From positions 7,778,001-7,842,000 of the forward strand of contig NC_132981.1 of the NCBI RefSeq assembly GCF_047496725.1: a stretch of 64,000 nt of DNA, read 5' to 3'. Positions within the stretch are counted from its first letter, which is position 1; each line of letters starts with the position of its first letter. A model generated the notes under the pieces. It saw only the letters and a list, made by a program, of their open reading frames with translations, had not been told where the DNA came from and ran no database searches. The stretch comes from Anoplolepis gracilipes (lineage: Eukaryota > Arthropoda > Insecta > Hymenoptera > Formicidae). The translations under genes and the position numbers were made by a program. This document shows positions 13,619-27,543 of the stretch, in pieces.

Positions 13619-15884
13619 TTTATTATATAAATAGTGCATAGAAGAAATTAATAAACTTTAAAAGATGGAACAAAATATTATACGATTAAAAACTTCTCAA
13701 GATAAAAATTTTGTATTAATATATGATCTTTTATATCTATATAAAACTTTTCTTCCGCATATGAATAAAAGAAATATATTTTTAAAAAAATTATTTTGTA
13801 ATATAATAAATTTACACAAAAAATACATCATGCAGATAACATAATAACACATCGTGCAATAAGAGTATTACAATTTTTGTATTATTTTTTATACATGTTT
13901 TTAACTGCATCAGTAGTGCAAGTCTCGCATAGAGTACTCTGGTCGACGACGACACGATACGACATACACACGCACACGCACAGGGATATAAAATATTATG
14001 AAAATACGTAATATCTGATGATGGTTAAGCCGCAGATACGAGGCCGGTGCTGCCGTCCACCCACCACCTACCGGGAAACAGGCTTTTATGGGGTTTTTAT
14101 AACGTCGTGTTACTGCGTATATACATAGATGGTACGAGCTCATGCATAATATTTGGCCCACTATAGTCCCAGACTGAAGAGCAAAAAGGCGTAATGAAAA
14201 ATGGTGGTGCTGTGGTTTGAAATGTTCACATTATGAACTATATCTAAAATGGGTCTCTCGCTAGAGCGCCTGTCATTCACCTCGTTTTAGGTATGCCGTT
14301 TAGGCGTGTAAATATGTATACCGGCGAAACGAGATAAAACGTACGTGACATTTACTTGGAAAACGCATACATATCCCTTTTGAGGCTAGATTTGTTTTTA
14401 AATTCGTCCGAATAATTCTGATAGCAAGCCCTCATTAGCATATAAGAATAGTGAATTTATAAAATTATCATATATATTATCTTTCTTGGTACTTTCCTTT
14501 TAAAAATAGAATACTATAAAACAATATATCATATAAAAAAAATAGAATTATGATTGATATAAAACTCATTGTCAGTAAAATTCATAATATTCGGAAATAA
14601 ATTGCGCGCGTACATAATATAGTAAGGTAATGAATATTAAAATGTAAAATTGTGCATGCAGTATTAATTATTATATCAGATTCAACTATAATAATAAATC
14701 TCTGGCGTCGTGTAAAAGCATACTGTTTTAGAAGAGATAATTACTGTCATAACCTGTATCTTTATCTGATGGTATTGATCGCATCGTGCATTCTATGTGG
14801 TTCAGCAAGATGTGCTACGTTGCTCCACAACGTGCGCCAATTAAATTTCAAAGTAATGGCTTGCAACAAGCTATCCATACGGTTTTCGATACACGTTGGA
14901 TACAGCGCAAGACAATACACGCGATACGATACGTTATATGCCAATTAGAGAGCGAGGTAATTGCCTGCAAGCGGCTGTATGGTTTTTATGCACAGAATTA
15001 GGCACGTGCGATTGGTTTTCATATCGTAATGATACAGAGATATGAAATATATTTTACCGAAGATTACCGCAAGATGGATGATCGTTTAAACAACATATCA
15101 CGATACTTAGAAGAAAGGAACACATATGTATAATATAATTGCTGTGGCTATGAAACAAAAAAAAATATATAAACAATTAGATTTAAAACTTTCGTAATTA
15201 CAATGTTTTACATTCGTAAAATTATAAAATTTACATATAAATTTTTATAACTATATAATTTATATATAATTTATATAGAAAATTAGTATATAAATTTTAA
15301 TAACATTTTCTAGATATTTTCTCTTTATATATATATATTTTTTAATAATTTGTAATTTGTAAGTAATGCTTATATACATGTATATATAAATAATGCAAAA
15401 ATATATTTAATTATAAAAAATGTATTATTTTTCTATTATTTTTATTAAGATAATTATTCAAAATATTCAGCTTTACAATATAAAATGCTGGAATATAAAG
15501 TTTAACTGTACACATATGTATACACAAGTTCGTATATTTCCATCAAAATAAGAATACCATGAGGAACCGAATCGCGTCGGTGCTTCAGGATCGTCAGTAC
15601 CGATAAAAGTATCGGCGTTTTTTTCCCCCTACTCTTCCATCACCCATCCCTTTACTATCGTCGATCCACGCAACATCTTCCCATCGTTCGGCAAGGTTCT
15701 GTAACAACCCGGCAAGCACACCCATCCTCCGGCGAGTCTCGAAATCTAAATGATTCGGTTATTTCTGGAAGCTTGCTCGAGGCGCTTCTCTTCCATCGAC
15801 CTCATTGCAAAGTGATTTTCCTCGTACCTGTAATCCTGAATTCGATCGATCGTGCTCCTCGTGTCGAGATAAGCAGTGCCGAAC

Positions 15885-15886
<2 letters not shown>

Positions 15887-15925
<39 letters not shown>
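15887..15925. repeat. (GA)n microsatellite
   Basis: Uninterrupted AG run of about 39 bp inside a GC-richer island (15.55-15.9 kb). It could serve as a cluster of GAGA-factor sites, but no promoter or gene was found beside it. Confidence 0.93.
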
Positions 15926-15928
<3 letters not shown>

Positions 15929-18541
15929 GTTACAAAGAGAGCAACAAAATGTTTCGGTTGCGTTCGTAAAACAACAAGAGTACAGATTAACGCTGGGAAT
16001 CCATCAACCCTTGCAAGTTCTAATAGCTTGGTTCTTTTGGTTTTACGCAAATGTATTAACAGTTAAAAGTGCAAGAGAGGAATTATATAGTAATGTTATA
16101 ACATATAAAAAACGATATATATGTATATAGAAATATATAAAGAACACTACATATACAGAGATTGTAGAAAGGATCGAGTACAAGATTATTGTAGCAAATA
16201 AATTTAAAATTTTGAAAAATTTTACATAATAAAAATATTTATTAATACAAACAGTTATATTGAGCTTTAAACAATTATCTACACGCGTGCAATTGATGAA
16301 CAGATAATGTATGTGTATCTAAAATACACTTTTTATAATAATGAATCTTGATTTTCTATAATCCTTCGTCAGAAATGGACTAATACTAAACCTTATGTTC
16401 CTGACAAACATATATAAATCACGTAAGCAACTCTATCCCATATAAATTATATTTCCAAGCGCGCAGCTGTCACAGGCAGGACCAGACCGATTATAAGAGA
16501 AATTCGAAGTGTGAGAGGAATAAATATGAAGAAGGACACACTAAGGATATTTATATAATTAATGTGTTTAGCTCTACTCACTTCCTATATGTAATTTACG
16601 CAAATATTAAAATAGCCTTAAATAAAAATGATATTCTACAAGGAATATTATAATAATATTTATATATGCCATTGTTGTCCATCTATTGTTTACTGACAGA
16701 TAGAAAGATTGAGAGATTTTGAATTGATATATATATATATATATGTATGTGAGTGTGTTGTATGTGCCTATATCTATACATGCATTTTTTAGGCAGAGTC
16801 CAGCTAAATGTCTAGAATTGCCTCGCCTCTTCCGTGTTAGTGTCCGGTGCGATTCATTACCTCTCTATTCATCGACAGTACCGACGCAACGTTCTACCGG
16901 GTTCTCGAAAACCAACCTGTGTCTCCTATTCCCCGCTGCCTTTCGCCTCTCTTTGTCCTTTAACATCAGCCCTATATCACGTCGTTCAACATCACTTCTA
17001 CCGTCCGTATCAACCATTCAACTGCAGAGAGCTATTGACCGACAGCAATATCCTTGAAATTTTGCGTTGTTAACGACTACTTAATATTGAAAATTAACGA
17101 TTGCAAAGGCAGAGCCCCTTCTTTCTCCTCAAAAGATGAAAATACATCCAATGATGATTGCATAAAATATATTAAGTGACGATTGAGTATTCTTCTTGAG
17201 CTACCTGATATATATTTTTTTTAAATTCACCGTCTTTTAATTATTCCCTCGGGGCTGTCGAAACTTATTACCGGCAATATCAAATCGCATCATCTTGCGT
17301 TTACATCGAGCGCTTACGGAGGAATAAAAGTAGTAAAATCTTCCATCTGGCGAAAGAACGATGCCTTTAGCGAGAAATTCAAATAATAAGCAGTTGTAAG
17401 CAAAAGGATGCTTTACACCTTCCTTACTCTCTCCCAATGTGAATCCGTCGTTTTCGTCGAGATAGTACAATGAACAAATATTAAAAACTATAAATTCATT
17501 CATTTCTCTTCGCGAACAAATCTCTTTCTTTCTCTCCCTCTCTCCTCTTTTTCTATTCACCTCTCCACTGCTTTTAATGAAATTCACACCAGCGCGCAGC
17601 GGCTTGGCTACCAGTCCCGTAGCTTCTAACAACAATCCGCCCTTACTTACTTCCAAAAGCCTTTTCACGCAAATGAAAGTTTTTCGTCTCGAAATTACCT
17701 CGAATTATTCAGCATTTAACCGCGCTCTCTCATTTATGCATTTATTCAGTGTTCTGATATGATTTACTCCGCAATGTATTTTGATACGCGTCCCTTATTC
17801 TCGAGCTTGTATATTCATGCTATTATTATACAAATACACGGGTGTACGATAAACGTTGCCCTATTACCTCTATGCTTTTAATTATTGGCGAAATAAATTT
17901 CACATTTGTATAATTCACACAAAATTACCTATTTAACAAAGATAATAATTTATGACGATGTTTAATCCGATTTTGTTGTATTAATCCATTATTGTTATTA
18001 TCCAAATATTTTATATGGTGTTAATATATGTTTACACTCTTTTAATATATGTTCGGAAATTCTTTATACGCGGTAAAATTTCTTAAAATGTTCAACGCAT
18101 TGAGAAAATAATATTCGCGGTTGCTCCCTGCCGCTTTAGTCGATCGAATACGTCCGTGCCACGTGACGAGATTTATGCGCCTATTATTTATCGTCTTCCT
18201 TTCGATGAAAATAGAAAATATGCTTGAAGAGAGGAAAAAAAAACGAGAAGCCGATGGCAGACGCGCGCATCCGCATGCAATACACCTACTTGCGATAGGT
18301 ATACTTAAAATCTCATTTATATTGCTTTCGCTATCTAATAGTACATAAATTCACCTATTGGAAACGGATCTTATGTGTTATATAAATGCATCTAGTTTAT
18401 CGAAATCAGTAATTGTATAGCATGAATTTATAACTATTGAAAATTTAAAGAACAACGAAATCGTATAAGTGAAGAAAATAAAATTTTTTTTTAATTTAAA
18501 TAATATTTATATCTTGTTTATGTCATTACCATGTATAAATC

Positions 18542-18600
18542 TATATAAAATAAAGTTTAATTATATAAAACAAAGTATAATTATATAATACAAAGTTTTG
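18542..18600. repeat. tandem repeat, about 20-bp period, three units
   Basis: Three imperfect head-to-tail copies of a unit like TATATAAAACAAAGTATAAT. Confidence 0.75.
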
Positions 18601-19204
18601 TCTTTTATGAAGAAGCCATTTCCTTAAAAAATCCGACAGAGGAGGAAATTTACAATGGAAGATGTAATACGAAGCATCGAAATAAATAAAGGAAACCGAT
18701 TTAACGTGCGTGTGGAGTAAGAAGCCAGTCTGAGATAGTTTAAAACAAGGTTGGCTGTTCTGGGTTCAGGTGCTGTTGCAACTAATATCGTAAATCCAGA
18801 TCGAATTGGAGGGAGAACAGAGCTCCGTCGCCTTTTCCTTTATAGCCCTTGCACAGCTAGTTCACCTTTTGCATCTGCGCAATATCTCCATAAAGTAAAG
18901 AAATAGGATTATGAACGCGAATTTCACGCGGATGGCAAAAGTAGAAACAGCTTTTGAATGCTAAAGTGCTAACTTAATTCTTGAATATTGAAGAGAAACA
19001 TCAAATATTCAATATTATCTCATTTTAAATATTGACATAAAGATATTTCTGTAATAATTGAGCGTGTCATCGTCGTATCTAACGATTGTGCGATTATAAT
19101 GAAGAAAAAGTTAATTGAATAATGTAAAATTAAATAATTACTGTAATATTATAAACATTAAAATGCACAGCAAAACAGAAATACAAAAAGTAATTCCAGG
19201 AAGA

Positions 19205-19397
19205 GATAGCACATGTTCGTTTCATATGTATACGTTTTCTAAACGTATTCAGCGTTTTTCAAATGTCAAGCATCAATAAGAAACGTCTCGGCAAAAATGT
19301 TTTTGAAACCATAATTTACGAAATGTATTTTTAATGATTCTATATAAACAGAATAAATTAATTTTTTTAATTCAATTATTAAATCTTTTAACTCAAC

Positions 19398-19454
<57 letters not shown>

Positions 19455-20262
19455 TTATTAATGTATTTATATTAATTATATATTACAATATATTATGTTA
19501 AAATCGAACATTTTTTATTATATATTTACATTATACATATAATATTAAATTATAACGGATTTAAATTATTGCCCAACACATTAAAATTAGACATTTATCT
19601 GTTTGATTTTCCAAAAATCAGTCATCCAATCAATCATTAAAAATTTGAACTTTGTGAATAGGAATTAGAAATTAAACTAATAAAAAAATTATTGTTACAA
19701 TCTTATTATCCGCGTTTTGCAAATGCAGGTTTTATATATACATAGTTCTCATAAAAAAATTTAAATGCGAGATAGATAACGCATAGTGCGTTGCACTATG
19801 TATAAAATATATTTTTTGCCAAAAGTTTTTTTGCTTATCATTATATGCACTATCTATTGCGTATTTAAATTTTAATCATAAAAATTGTATAAATCTGCAA
19901 AGCGCAGATGATTATAAGATTATAATACATACAATAATTTCTATCAGATCAATTTCTAATTCCCAGAAAGGTAGATTCAGATATTAAATTGATTTCTGCT
20001 TAAAATCAGATAAATAAATGTTCGATTTTAACATAATTAAATGTAATATGTAATCTTCGCATATAATTAATATATGTATATATAATTTTGAATTAAAAAA
20101 ATTAATTTATCCTGTTTATACAAATATTAAAAATACGTTTCTTAAATTATGGTTTTAAGAATATATTTGTCATGGCATTCTTACTAATGCTTGACAGTTA
20201 AAAAGAAAACATTAGATACATTTAGAAATGTATATGAAACGAACATATACATGTATATGCTA
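19205..20262. mobile_element. long palindromic (foldback) element, about 1.05 kb
   Basis: The left arm starts near GATAGCACATGTTCGTTTCATAT and the right arm ends near ATATGAAACGAACATATACATG...GCTACC, its reverse complement. The arms stay alignable inward through several landmarks: ACCATAATTTACG versus AAATTATGGTTT, GTTAAAATCGAACATTT versus AAATGTTCGATTTTAAC, and GCGAGATAGATAACGC versus its partner GCACTATCTATTGCG. The centre is near 19.80-19.84 kb. Arms of about 500 bp with scattered substitutions and indels suggest an old non-autonomous foldback element. No ORF is present. The left arm contains an expanded AT microsatellite that is absent from the right arm. Confidence 0.85.
19400..19449. 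repeat. (AT)n microsatellite inside palindrome arm
   Basis: AT run of about 50 bp lying within the left arm of the 19.2-20.3 kb palindrome. The matching place in the right arm has only a short TA-rich tract, so this run probably expanded after insertion. Confidence 0.93.
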
Positions 20263-23200
20263 CCCTCTTTTTTGAATAACAAAAAAGTACATATAATTTA
20301 AATAAACTTAAAATAATTTTAAAAAATAATTTTATTTTTGTTTATAGAGAATTTCACGTTATATACTTTTAGTTAATTAATTTTATATATATCATTTACA
20401 CTAATTTTAATTGAGAATAATTTAATCTCTCTCTGTCTCTCTCTCTCTTACTTATATTATAAATAAAATTTGATATACAGATATGTTACAGATATGATTG
20501 CCTTGAAAGAACATACCAATTTCTAATATCATTTCTGCCGATCAATTAATGTATGAGTTTCAATAATACTCTGATTGTTATCAGCATCGTACATAAATCA
20601 GAATATCACATGACGTACTGACGATAAGCGATCGAATTTTAATCGGAGTCCCAGCAGAATAGCTGACGTGTGATCCTCTCCAAAGTTCCGAGTAAATTCC
20701 GATATGGCAGAAATCAATCTCACAGATGTCATCAATGCTTTTTGTTTAATAATATTAATTAGTATTTATAACACCAAATTATAAAACAGATAGGAGAAAA
20801 ATACACGCTACAATAATTTTTCCGTTTTTATCTATAATCTATATAAATTATTGCGTGTGTATGTGTGTGTGGTTTACTCTAAATTAAATATATAATTTAA
20901 TGACATGTAATATTACCAAACATGTATAATGTAACATACGTGAAATAATTTTAAATAAGTCTGTCATATATTCCCAACGGTTCTTAACGTTTGATAGTAA
21001 CATTTTGCATGCGATAATATTATGAGTAATATAATATAATGTGTAAAACCTGTCTTGATATATATTGAGATAACAGATTAAGATCTAGATATTTATCATC
21101 GAATTTAACTGCTGATAATGAGCAAAATTATTTGATACTATTTCAATATGTTATTATAATAGTGATTCATGAGAAGCGATACATTAAAACCAGCTTATGT
21201 TTTAAATAATTACTAAATTAGCACATAATTTATACATAAATGCTGTACTCTTACAAATTTTTAAATTAAAGGTAATGATTTTTCTAAAAAAATGTATTGA
21301 GCTGACCAATGCTGTTGCGAGTTTACGCCGTGATCTTCGGACCGAGAAAATTGTTTTCGGTCAAACGAAACATTTATAAGCCATAAAAAGCCTGCCGTTG
21401 CATTCGGGTCGAACGATCTATTAAATTTTTATGAGCTTTTTGTCGGAAACCTCACAGCGCGCGTTCGAGCAGCACACTGAGAACTACCGTTAGCTCTAAA
21501 TTTCCAGCCGTGCTTACATATAAGGGATGTCATATAAAAATTTGATACACGTTGAAGTTATATAAAGTTAATCCCTATCTGATTGAAATAAAAGAGTCAT
21601 TTACAATTTCTCAATATCATTTTCTACAGCGATCAGATATTCCGATAGCGCGACAGTGACCAGGTAGAAAGTATCAAACTATCGAATTAAAAAGATATAC
21701 AATTTCAACGATATTATTCAGCCTCATTACATAAAAGTAGATTCATGCCTAGTCTATATATAATTATAAATTTATAGCGTCACAATTACAATCCGATAAA
21801 ACTTATCAATTGAAGATCTAAAAAATGATTTTATTATTTTATCTTTATCATAACAATTGACAATAGTAGTAAATATAAATTATACTTTTTAAAAGAATTA
21901 AATTATATTTTCATAATATACACATATTGTACTAAAACTTTGAAGAGATTAATTTTTATGCAGCATGTTTTGATATATTTGTTAAAGATATATAATAAAG
22001 AACATAAATGCACAAATTTTATCTTTGTTGTATATATCTAACAGTGACGTAAAATCGTAAGAAAGACGACATTTTCGCGTAATTAAATGATGTTTAATTA
22101 TTGTAATCCGCTATATATTCCTCGTAAAACAACACAATTTGCAAAGCATAACCTTATCTATCACATAATTACATCCGCATATAACTCTTGTAGTCAGTGA
22201 GAAATTGATATTCATGGAAGAATGATTTTTATACATCAGTTATTCAAATCAAATTGAACAGTTCATTTGTGACGTAAGCAAATGTAAAAATATGCCACTG
22301 TGCTCTATAAAACTGGATCTATTCCGAGAATGCTACTTGTGTGTTAGAGAAATGTGAAAGTAAAGACAAGAGGTAAAGAACGAGAGAGCGTGGAGCGAAG
22401 AGGAAGGGGAAGAGAGAGTGAATGCGTCCAACTCTGCTTGTAATGAACTTGTGAATATTTAGTGGGGTAATTGCCTTTCGTGGCGAGTCTCGCCTGCGTC
22501 TACCACTATAAGGGGTGTCCGCCAAATCCGAAAGCAAAACCAATATCAGTCGACCACCTGTGCTCTTAGCTCGCACTTCGTCATATATACGTTACGTGTG
22601 CACATCAGCTTCACATATATCGATAATTTGATTTCCTCGGGGACATCGCAGGCCGATTGCCAACCGTTCGGTCGACTCTACTCTACTTTTCTATTCTGTA
22701 ATATATGGCAAACAAAAAAATAACTTTATTTCTTATAAGGCTTGAACGATGTTGAAGAAAAGTATACTACCGAATTCTCATAATCTCGAATGTACATATA
22801 TATATATATATATATAGATGCTTGCTTTAAAAGCTCTAAATATAAGAATACTCGAGAGATATTCGTATTTTTTTTATATCTCAATACATCGCAAACTTCT
22901 CACTTCACAATTGAATCGAAAAAATACTTGTTAAAATATTATCAAGATAAATAAAATAAAAAAATAAGTTTTCCTAAGTCCGTAAAATTGTCTATCTTTT
23001 AGAAAGTAGTATTTTACTTTGCCAAAAAAAAAAAAAAATTATTTCGAAAGAATCATTTTCTGATGGAAATAAAAATATATAAAAATTTTATTCACAAAAC
23101 TCATACAATACGAAACTATCTTTTATCTAATAGTTATGATTTTGGGTAAATCCATAATATTGTGAAGAAGTCAGAAAAAAGAGTTTCAATATTTTTTTGT

Positions 23201-23769
23201 GTACAATTACATGCTACATATATGCATTATTTACATATGCATAATCTAAGAAAGCAGTATTGTTGAAATAATACATTAAAATATAGATTTTGTGCATCGT
23301 AAACAAAGTAATGTTGGAAATTTCTACATTTTTCCAAGTGACATTTTATCTAGTCATAATCGATGTTATTGTTATATGAATTGGACTCTCATATTGCTTT
23401 CATAATACATTATTTTATTACAAGAATTTAAATTTGTAATATTGTTTCTCAATTATTTTATGTTTTGTACATTTTTTATGTGCACAGACTATAAATAAAC
23501 GTATATGCACAATTCAACTGAAGCAAGTTAATTATGCAAATATTCTGACAGCTGATCATTTCGTATCATGTGTCAAATTGCATCCGATATATACAAGAAA
23601 TCTAAAATTTATTATTATTTAATAAAAAAATGTTACGTTATGATATTATTAATTATAAGATAATAAAAATGAGATTGTGAAGTGATTATGTTAAAGTTTA
23701 ATTTTTTTACTGCTTGGATATATATGTAATCATTTTTATTTATTTTTATATTTAATAACGTAATCAGAG

Positions 23770-23775
<6 letters not shown>

Positions 23776-23823
<48 letters not shown>
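23776..23823. repeat. (GA)n microsatellite
   Basis: GA run of about 48 bp, uninterrupted. Confidence 0.95.
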
Positions 23824-23826
<3 letters not shown>

Positions 23827-24739
23827 GAAGCACAATTGAAAGAAAAACACAATTTGACGTCAGAGATTAAAAAAGCGATAATAGTATTCAATAAAGAATA
23901 CTAGTAATTCATATAACAAAAAAATGCATACAAGTTTAAGGAAACACGCAACAAAATTGTAATCTGCTAACGGGCAAAGCCTAAGCTTACTGCACGTCTC
24001 GTGCAAGGGAAACCTTCATGTTCTTTGCACGCCATCTGAACGTTTTATAATCACTATACTTCTCTTCTTCTTTCGTTATCCTTCCTCACTTTTATATTCT
24101 CTATCTTCCTTAGTTAGAAAAATGTCTGGCTATTAATTTACCCTCACCTCCTGCCGCGCATAACATCTTGACAGAACGTACCACCTGGTAAAACAAGCTG
24201 CATAAATTAAACGTTGGATTATATATTCCGAATTTCCTTTATTTTCCGAACAACGAAGAAGAATAGCGCAAATGAGTAAAGATTAGAGCCAGTTTGTGTT
24301 AAAATATAAACTCATAATTATATACATTCACATTTTCTGCGAAGAATAAATGTAGTCTTTTTATAAAGGATCGTTATTATGGTGCTTTTTCACTGCATAA
24401 TTACCAAAACACAATAAATAAAATATGAATAGAACAATGAAGAATGGAAAAGAATCGAAAAAGAAATTTTAATTATAACACATGATATTATTTTATCTCT
24501 GAATGTCGAATTAGAACTACATTTATACATTTAAACGAATAAGAAATAGAGTATCCAGACGCGTCTATATTCATCGAGGCGATTAAAGAATAGCTTGTCT
24601 CGGCAATTATAGGTTCTCTCTCGCTTCGGTGAAACTGACGAAACGTACCAGGATCGATTCATCGGTACATACCTATCTCGCGGAACATCTTATAACAACG
24701 AAGGCAACCAATCGATTTCCAATTTGATACAGAATAGAA

Positions 24740-25330
24740 TCCATTAATAGCGCCCTCGTCGACGGCGCTTCCCACCGACCGGATACATTTCGGCGAGTGT
24801 CACAAAGTGAGAAACGTCAAAAGTAAAGCGAGAACCCGGCGCGGGAATAACGGAAGAAAAAGGTATTGCCGGCGAGGGAGCACGGCATGACTGCAAGAAG
24901 GAGAAACGAGGGATGAAAAGGAACATACGAGATGCGCGTAAGCGAGCCGGCTGGCAGCCGGTAGCTGACTCGTACCGATAAGAAGTCTCGATCCGTTCAC
25001 TCCCGCGGTTCTCTCTGTCCGCCGCGCCGCTCCTTTCCGTTCGTTCCTTTCCTTTCGCGCGCCTCTTTCTCTCGTACTCTTTTTTTGCAAGGAGAATACG
25101 ACATTAACTGACGGACGGAGAGCGACGTCAACGCGACGCCGCGATCTAACGCGGGAGTCGACGACGGCGTAGAAGATGAAGGCGACAAACTCCATTGGAG
25201 CATTGAGCTCGAAACGAAATAGGGAATTTAAGTGTCACCGTTCGGTGATGAGGTCTTTCCTCGCGAATACTGTCCTTCTTTGTGCTTCCTTTCTCCTTAT
25301 TCCTATCTCACTCTCGTTCTTCTCCCGGTT
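24740..25330. other. GC-rich, CpG-containing island
   Basis: This block stands out from its AT-rich surroundings by many CG dinucleotides (GCGCGCC, GACGTCAACGCGACGCCGCG) and by open frames on both strands. I see no family-recognisable protein and no good splice pair. A plus-strand ATG at 25249 opens a leader-like hydrophobic stretch (MRSFLANTVLLCASFLLIPIS) that ends quickly. It could be an untranslated first exon or promoter, for example for a minus-strand gene such as Rox8, but nothing proves that. Confidence 0.35.
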
Positions 25331-26549
25331 TGTCATTTTTCTGTTCCACATACGATGATAAAAAAAATACTCTAAGTAGTATCCAGGATTCTATAAGATA
25401 TTGGTGTTTAATCGATGTACAAATAGAAATATTTTATAAAAAAAATATATGATAATATGCAAAAAATGTATAGATGATATATTTATTGCTTTATGAAATT
25501 TTCATGAAACATAAAAATGTAAAAATACTTTGTGCTTTAAGAATATGTGTCTAAAAAAGAATGTATTAGGTAAATTAGGCCAATTTATATAATACTAGTA
25601 TATATAAATGCATATGTAGTTTGTGCATAGATATATATGCAAAGAAATATTTAAAAGTTTTTAACGTGATTGAAAAGAACTTACAATAGTTTAAATGATC
25701 GTTGGTGTGCGAAAATTTTTTTCTACATACAGTAATTCCGGAAAAGCAAACAATTAAGGAGTAAATTCCACACAGCCTACCCATTCTCATCCATATGCAT
25801 GCAATTACTATTCCAAGTTTATTCGCCACCGATCGTTACATCTCTCGTAAAACGCACACTTGCACACCAGTGACAGTTTAACAATACCACTGCCCGTTAA
25901 ACTGTTACTGTTAAATTGTGCCAAAGTGTTCGCACAACAGGAAGATCTGTGGCTATCACTTGATATGAGATATATATTTCCATGCCAAATACTAGCCTTC
26001 GCTTTCGAAATGCACCAAAATAGTTTCTCTGTTATGCCCGTAAAGGCAAATTAACACATGCAAACTTACATATGTATATTCAACGCACTTCTCAAAATAT
26101 AAATTCTGCAAATAAATTAATCTTCATATTCGAGCTTATAAAATTATTGATTTCGGATGATATTTTTGTTGCGATAATTCGTCAATATATTTAAACGTTA
26201 AAAAACAATTAGTATTCTTTTTGAATAAAATATTTGAATAAATATTCTATTAGCAGAACGATGATCAAACACTTTATAATTAATATATAACATATATATA
26301 TTTCTATATGATGATAACAACTGATTATATAAATTAATTTCAAAATCTGCTATTAGATGTATTATTCTATGTGTATTAGCTTTAAATATTATATATATAT
26401 ATATATATATCTTTTTTTCTTAATCAAGCAGATACATATCTCTTTTTTTTTATCAAACAGATATCGATATCGCGTGATATCATTTACTGATAAAAACTAA
26501 TTAAATTAAAATAGAAACACAAAGTAAGGCTTTAAATAAAGGGTATAAG

Positions 26550-26555
26550 TTTATT
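26550..26555 (-). terminator. polyadenylation signal AATAAA of CBM14 gene
   Basis: Canonical AATAAA on the minus strand, 60 nt beyond the TAA stop of the chitin-binding peptide gene, a normal distance for a short insect 3' UTR. Confidence 0.75.
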
Positions 26556-26614
26556 CATTTAAAAATATGTATGTATATATAAATCACATGCGTAATTGTA
26601 CGTAATTGCGTCAT

Positions 26615-27455
26615 TTATATAGGTTGATTAGCCGTGCAATTAGCGTGCCAGGGAAAATCGCAAACTTTTTCTACGGGATTGAAGTGCAGATTATCAGGAC
26701 ACTCCATCACGATCGCTCGCCCATAATCACAGACGAAGTAATGTCTACAGTTAGTAGGGTGAGGGATGAGAATAGCCTCCTCTCCGTCTTTTGGTCCTCT
26801 ATTTGGGCATTCAACTTCTTGGGCCTGAGCATAAAACACAGACACCAAGCACACCACAAGTGCAATGAAAGGAATAACTAAAATATATTAAACAGAGACA
26901 AGATATAATAATTATTTCGAAACAAAGTAATAATTAAAGTTAATAATTAGACGTATAATGTTATCATTAATGTTTTATGAAATACAAATTATATAGAGTT
27001 TCGTCGAATGCTTGATGTCAAAGATGTACATTGAACTATAGATATTTACATTGAAGCATTAGATACTTGCACTATGGCAAATTTGTAAGAATTATAATTA
27101 TTTGATAAAAGTATAAATATATTTTAATGAAGTAAGCATATATTTTCATTTTTATTTAATAAGAATCTCTTATTATAATCACACATTTGGATTAAGATTT
27201 TGTCAATGAAATTTTTTAGTAGAAATATGCATGCGCAACAATCTCAATTTGATATAATAAATTTGATAGAAAATATATCAAATAGATTAACTATATTAAA
27301 TTGATTTCAATAATTGTATAAAATTATGCTGTTATCATATACTCGTTATTATCATACTTTTACAATAATAAGCGATGTTGATTTTGATTATTATATAATA
27401 TTAATTTATACATTAAACTTATATATATATTAACTTTATTAGGTTTACCTTTCAT
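26615..27455 (-). CDS. secreted single-domain chitin-binding (peritrophin-A, CBM14) peptide, two exons
   Basis: The coding exons are 27449-27455 (ATG AAA G) and 26615-26877, joined in phase 1; the intron has GTAAAC and TATTTTAG ends. The product is 89 residues. MKVIPFIALVVCLVSVFYAQA is a signal peptide with likely cleavage after residue 21. One CBM14 domain follows, with cysteines at 26, 46, 52, 62, 75 and 83 (spacings 19, 5, 9, 12, 7, as the family expects). It also shows the aromatic CRHYFVC and the LHFNPVEKVCDFP signature. Such proteins bind chitin in cuticle, tracheae or the peritrophic matrix; with one domain and no catalytic part this is probably a structural or accessory binder. The start has a good insect context (CAAAATG). 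The intron interrupting the signal-peptide code is common in cuticle-protein genes. There is one possible glycosylation sequon (NCT, residues 82-84). The exact ortholog was not identified. Confidence 0.93.
26878..27448 (-). other. intron of CBM14 peptide gene
   Basis: A 571-bp AT-rich phase-1 intron. The donor is G|GTAAAC after ATGAAAG, and the acceptor TATATTTTAG lies just before TTATTCC. No other feature was seen in it. Confidence 0.88.
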
Positions 27456-27543
27456 TTTGTTATTTTTTCGAAAAAAATCACTTTCTTCAAATTTCACTTT
27501 GTGCAAATCACACGAAATTGCGCGCTCGATTGTCTACGGTCTC

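Larger units (their letters stand above)
5782..26549. other. gene-free stretch, 20.8 kb
   Basis: I found no convincing coding exon on either strand. AT-rich DNA alternates with GC-richer islands (around 7.6-8.0, 9.55-9.85, 10.3-10.6, 12.1-12.6, 13.9-14.4, 15.55-15.9, 16.8-17.7, 21.3-21.5, 22.3-22.7 and 24.6-25.3 kb) that could hold regulatory DNA or untranslated exons. It also contains two palindromic elements (7.0-7.4 and 19.2-20.3 kb) and many microsatellites. If Rox8 continues rightwards, this is its upstream intron. Confidence 0.6.

Noticed and set aside
17237..17668. 143-codon minus-strand open frame
   Set aside because: It begins with GTG, has no early ATG, no known motif, and no matching splice sites that extend it into a gene.
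24800..25195. 131-codon minus-strand frame in the CpG-containing island
   Set aside because: Arg/Ser-rich peptide typical of GC-rich non-coding DNA; no domain, no conserved motif, and it does not resemble a Rox8 N-terminus.
26606..26881. 91-codon plus-strand ORF over the CBM14 gene
   Set aside because: It is the antisense shadow of the six-cysteine chitin-binding exon.
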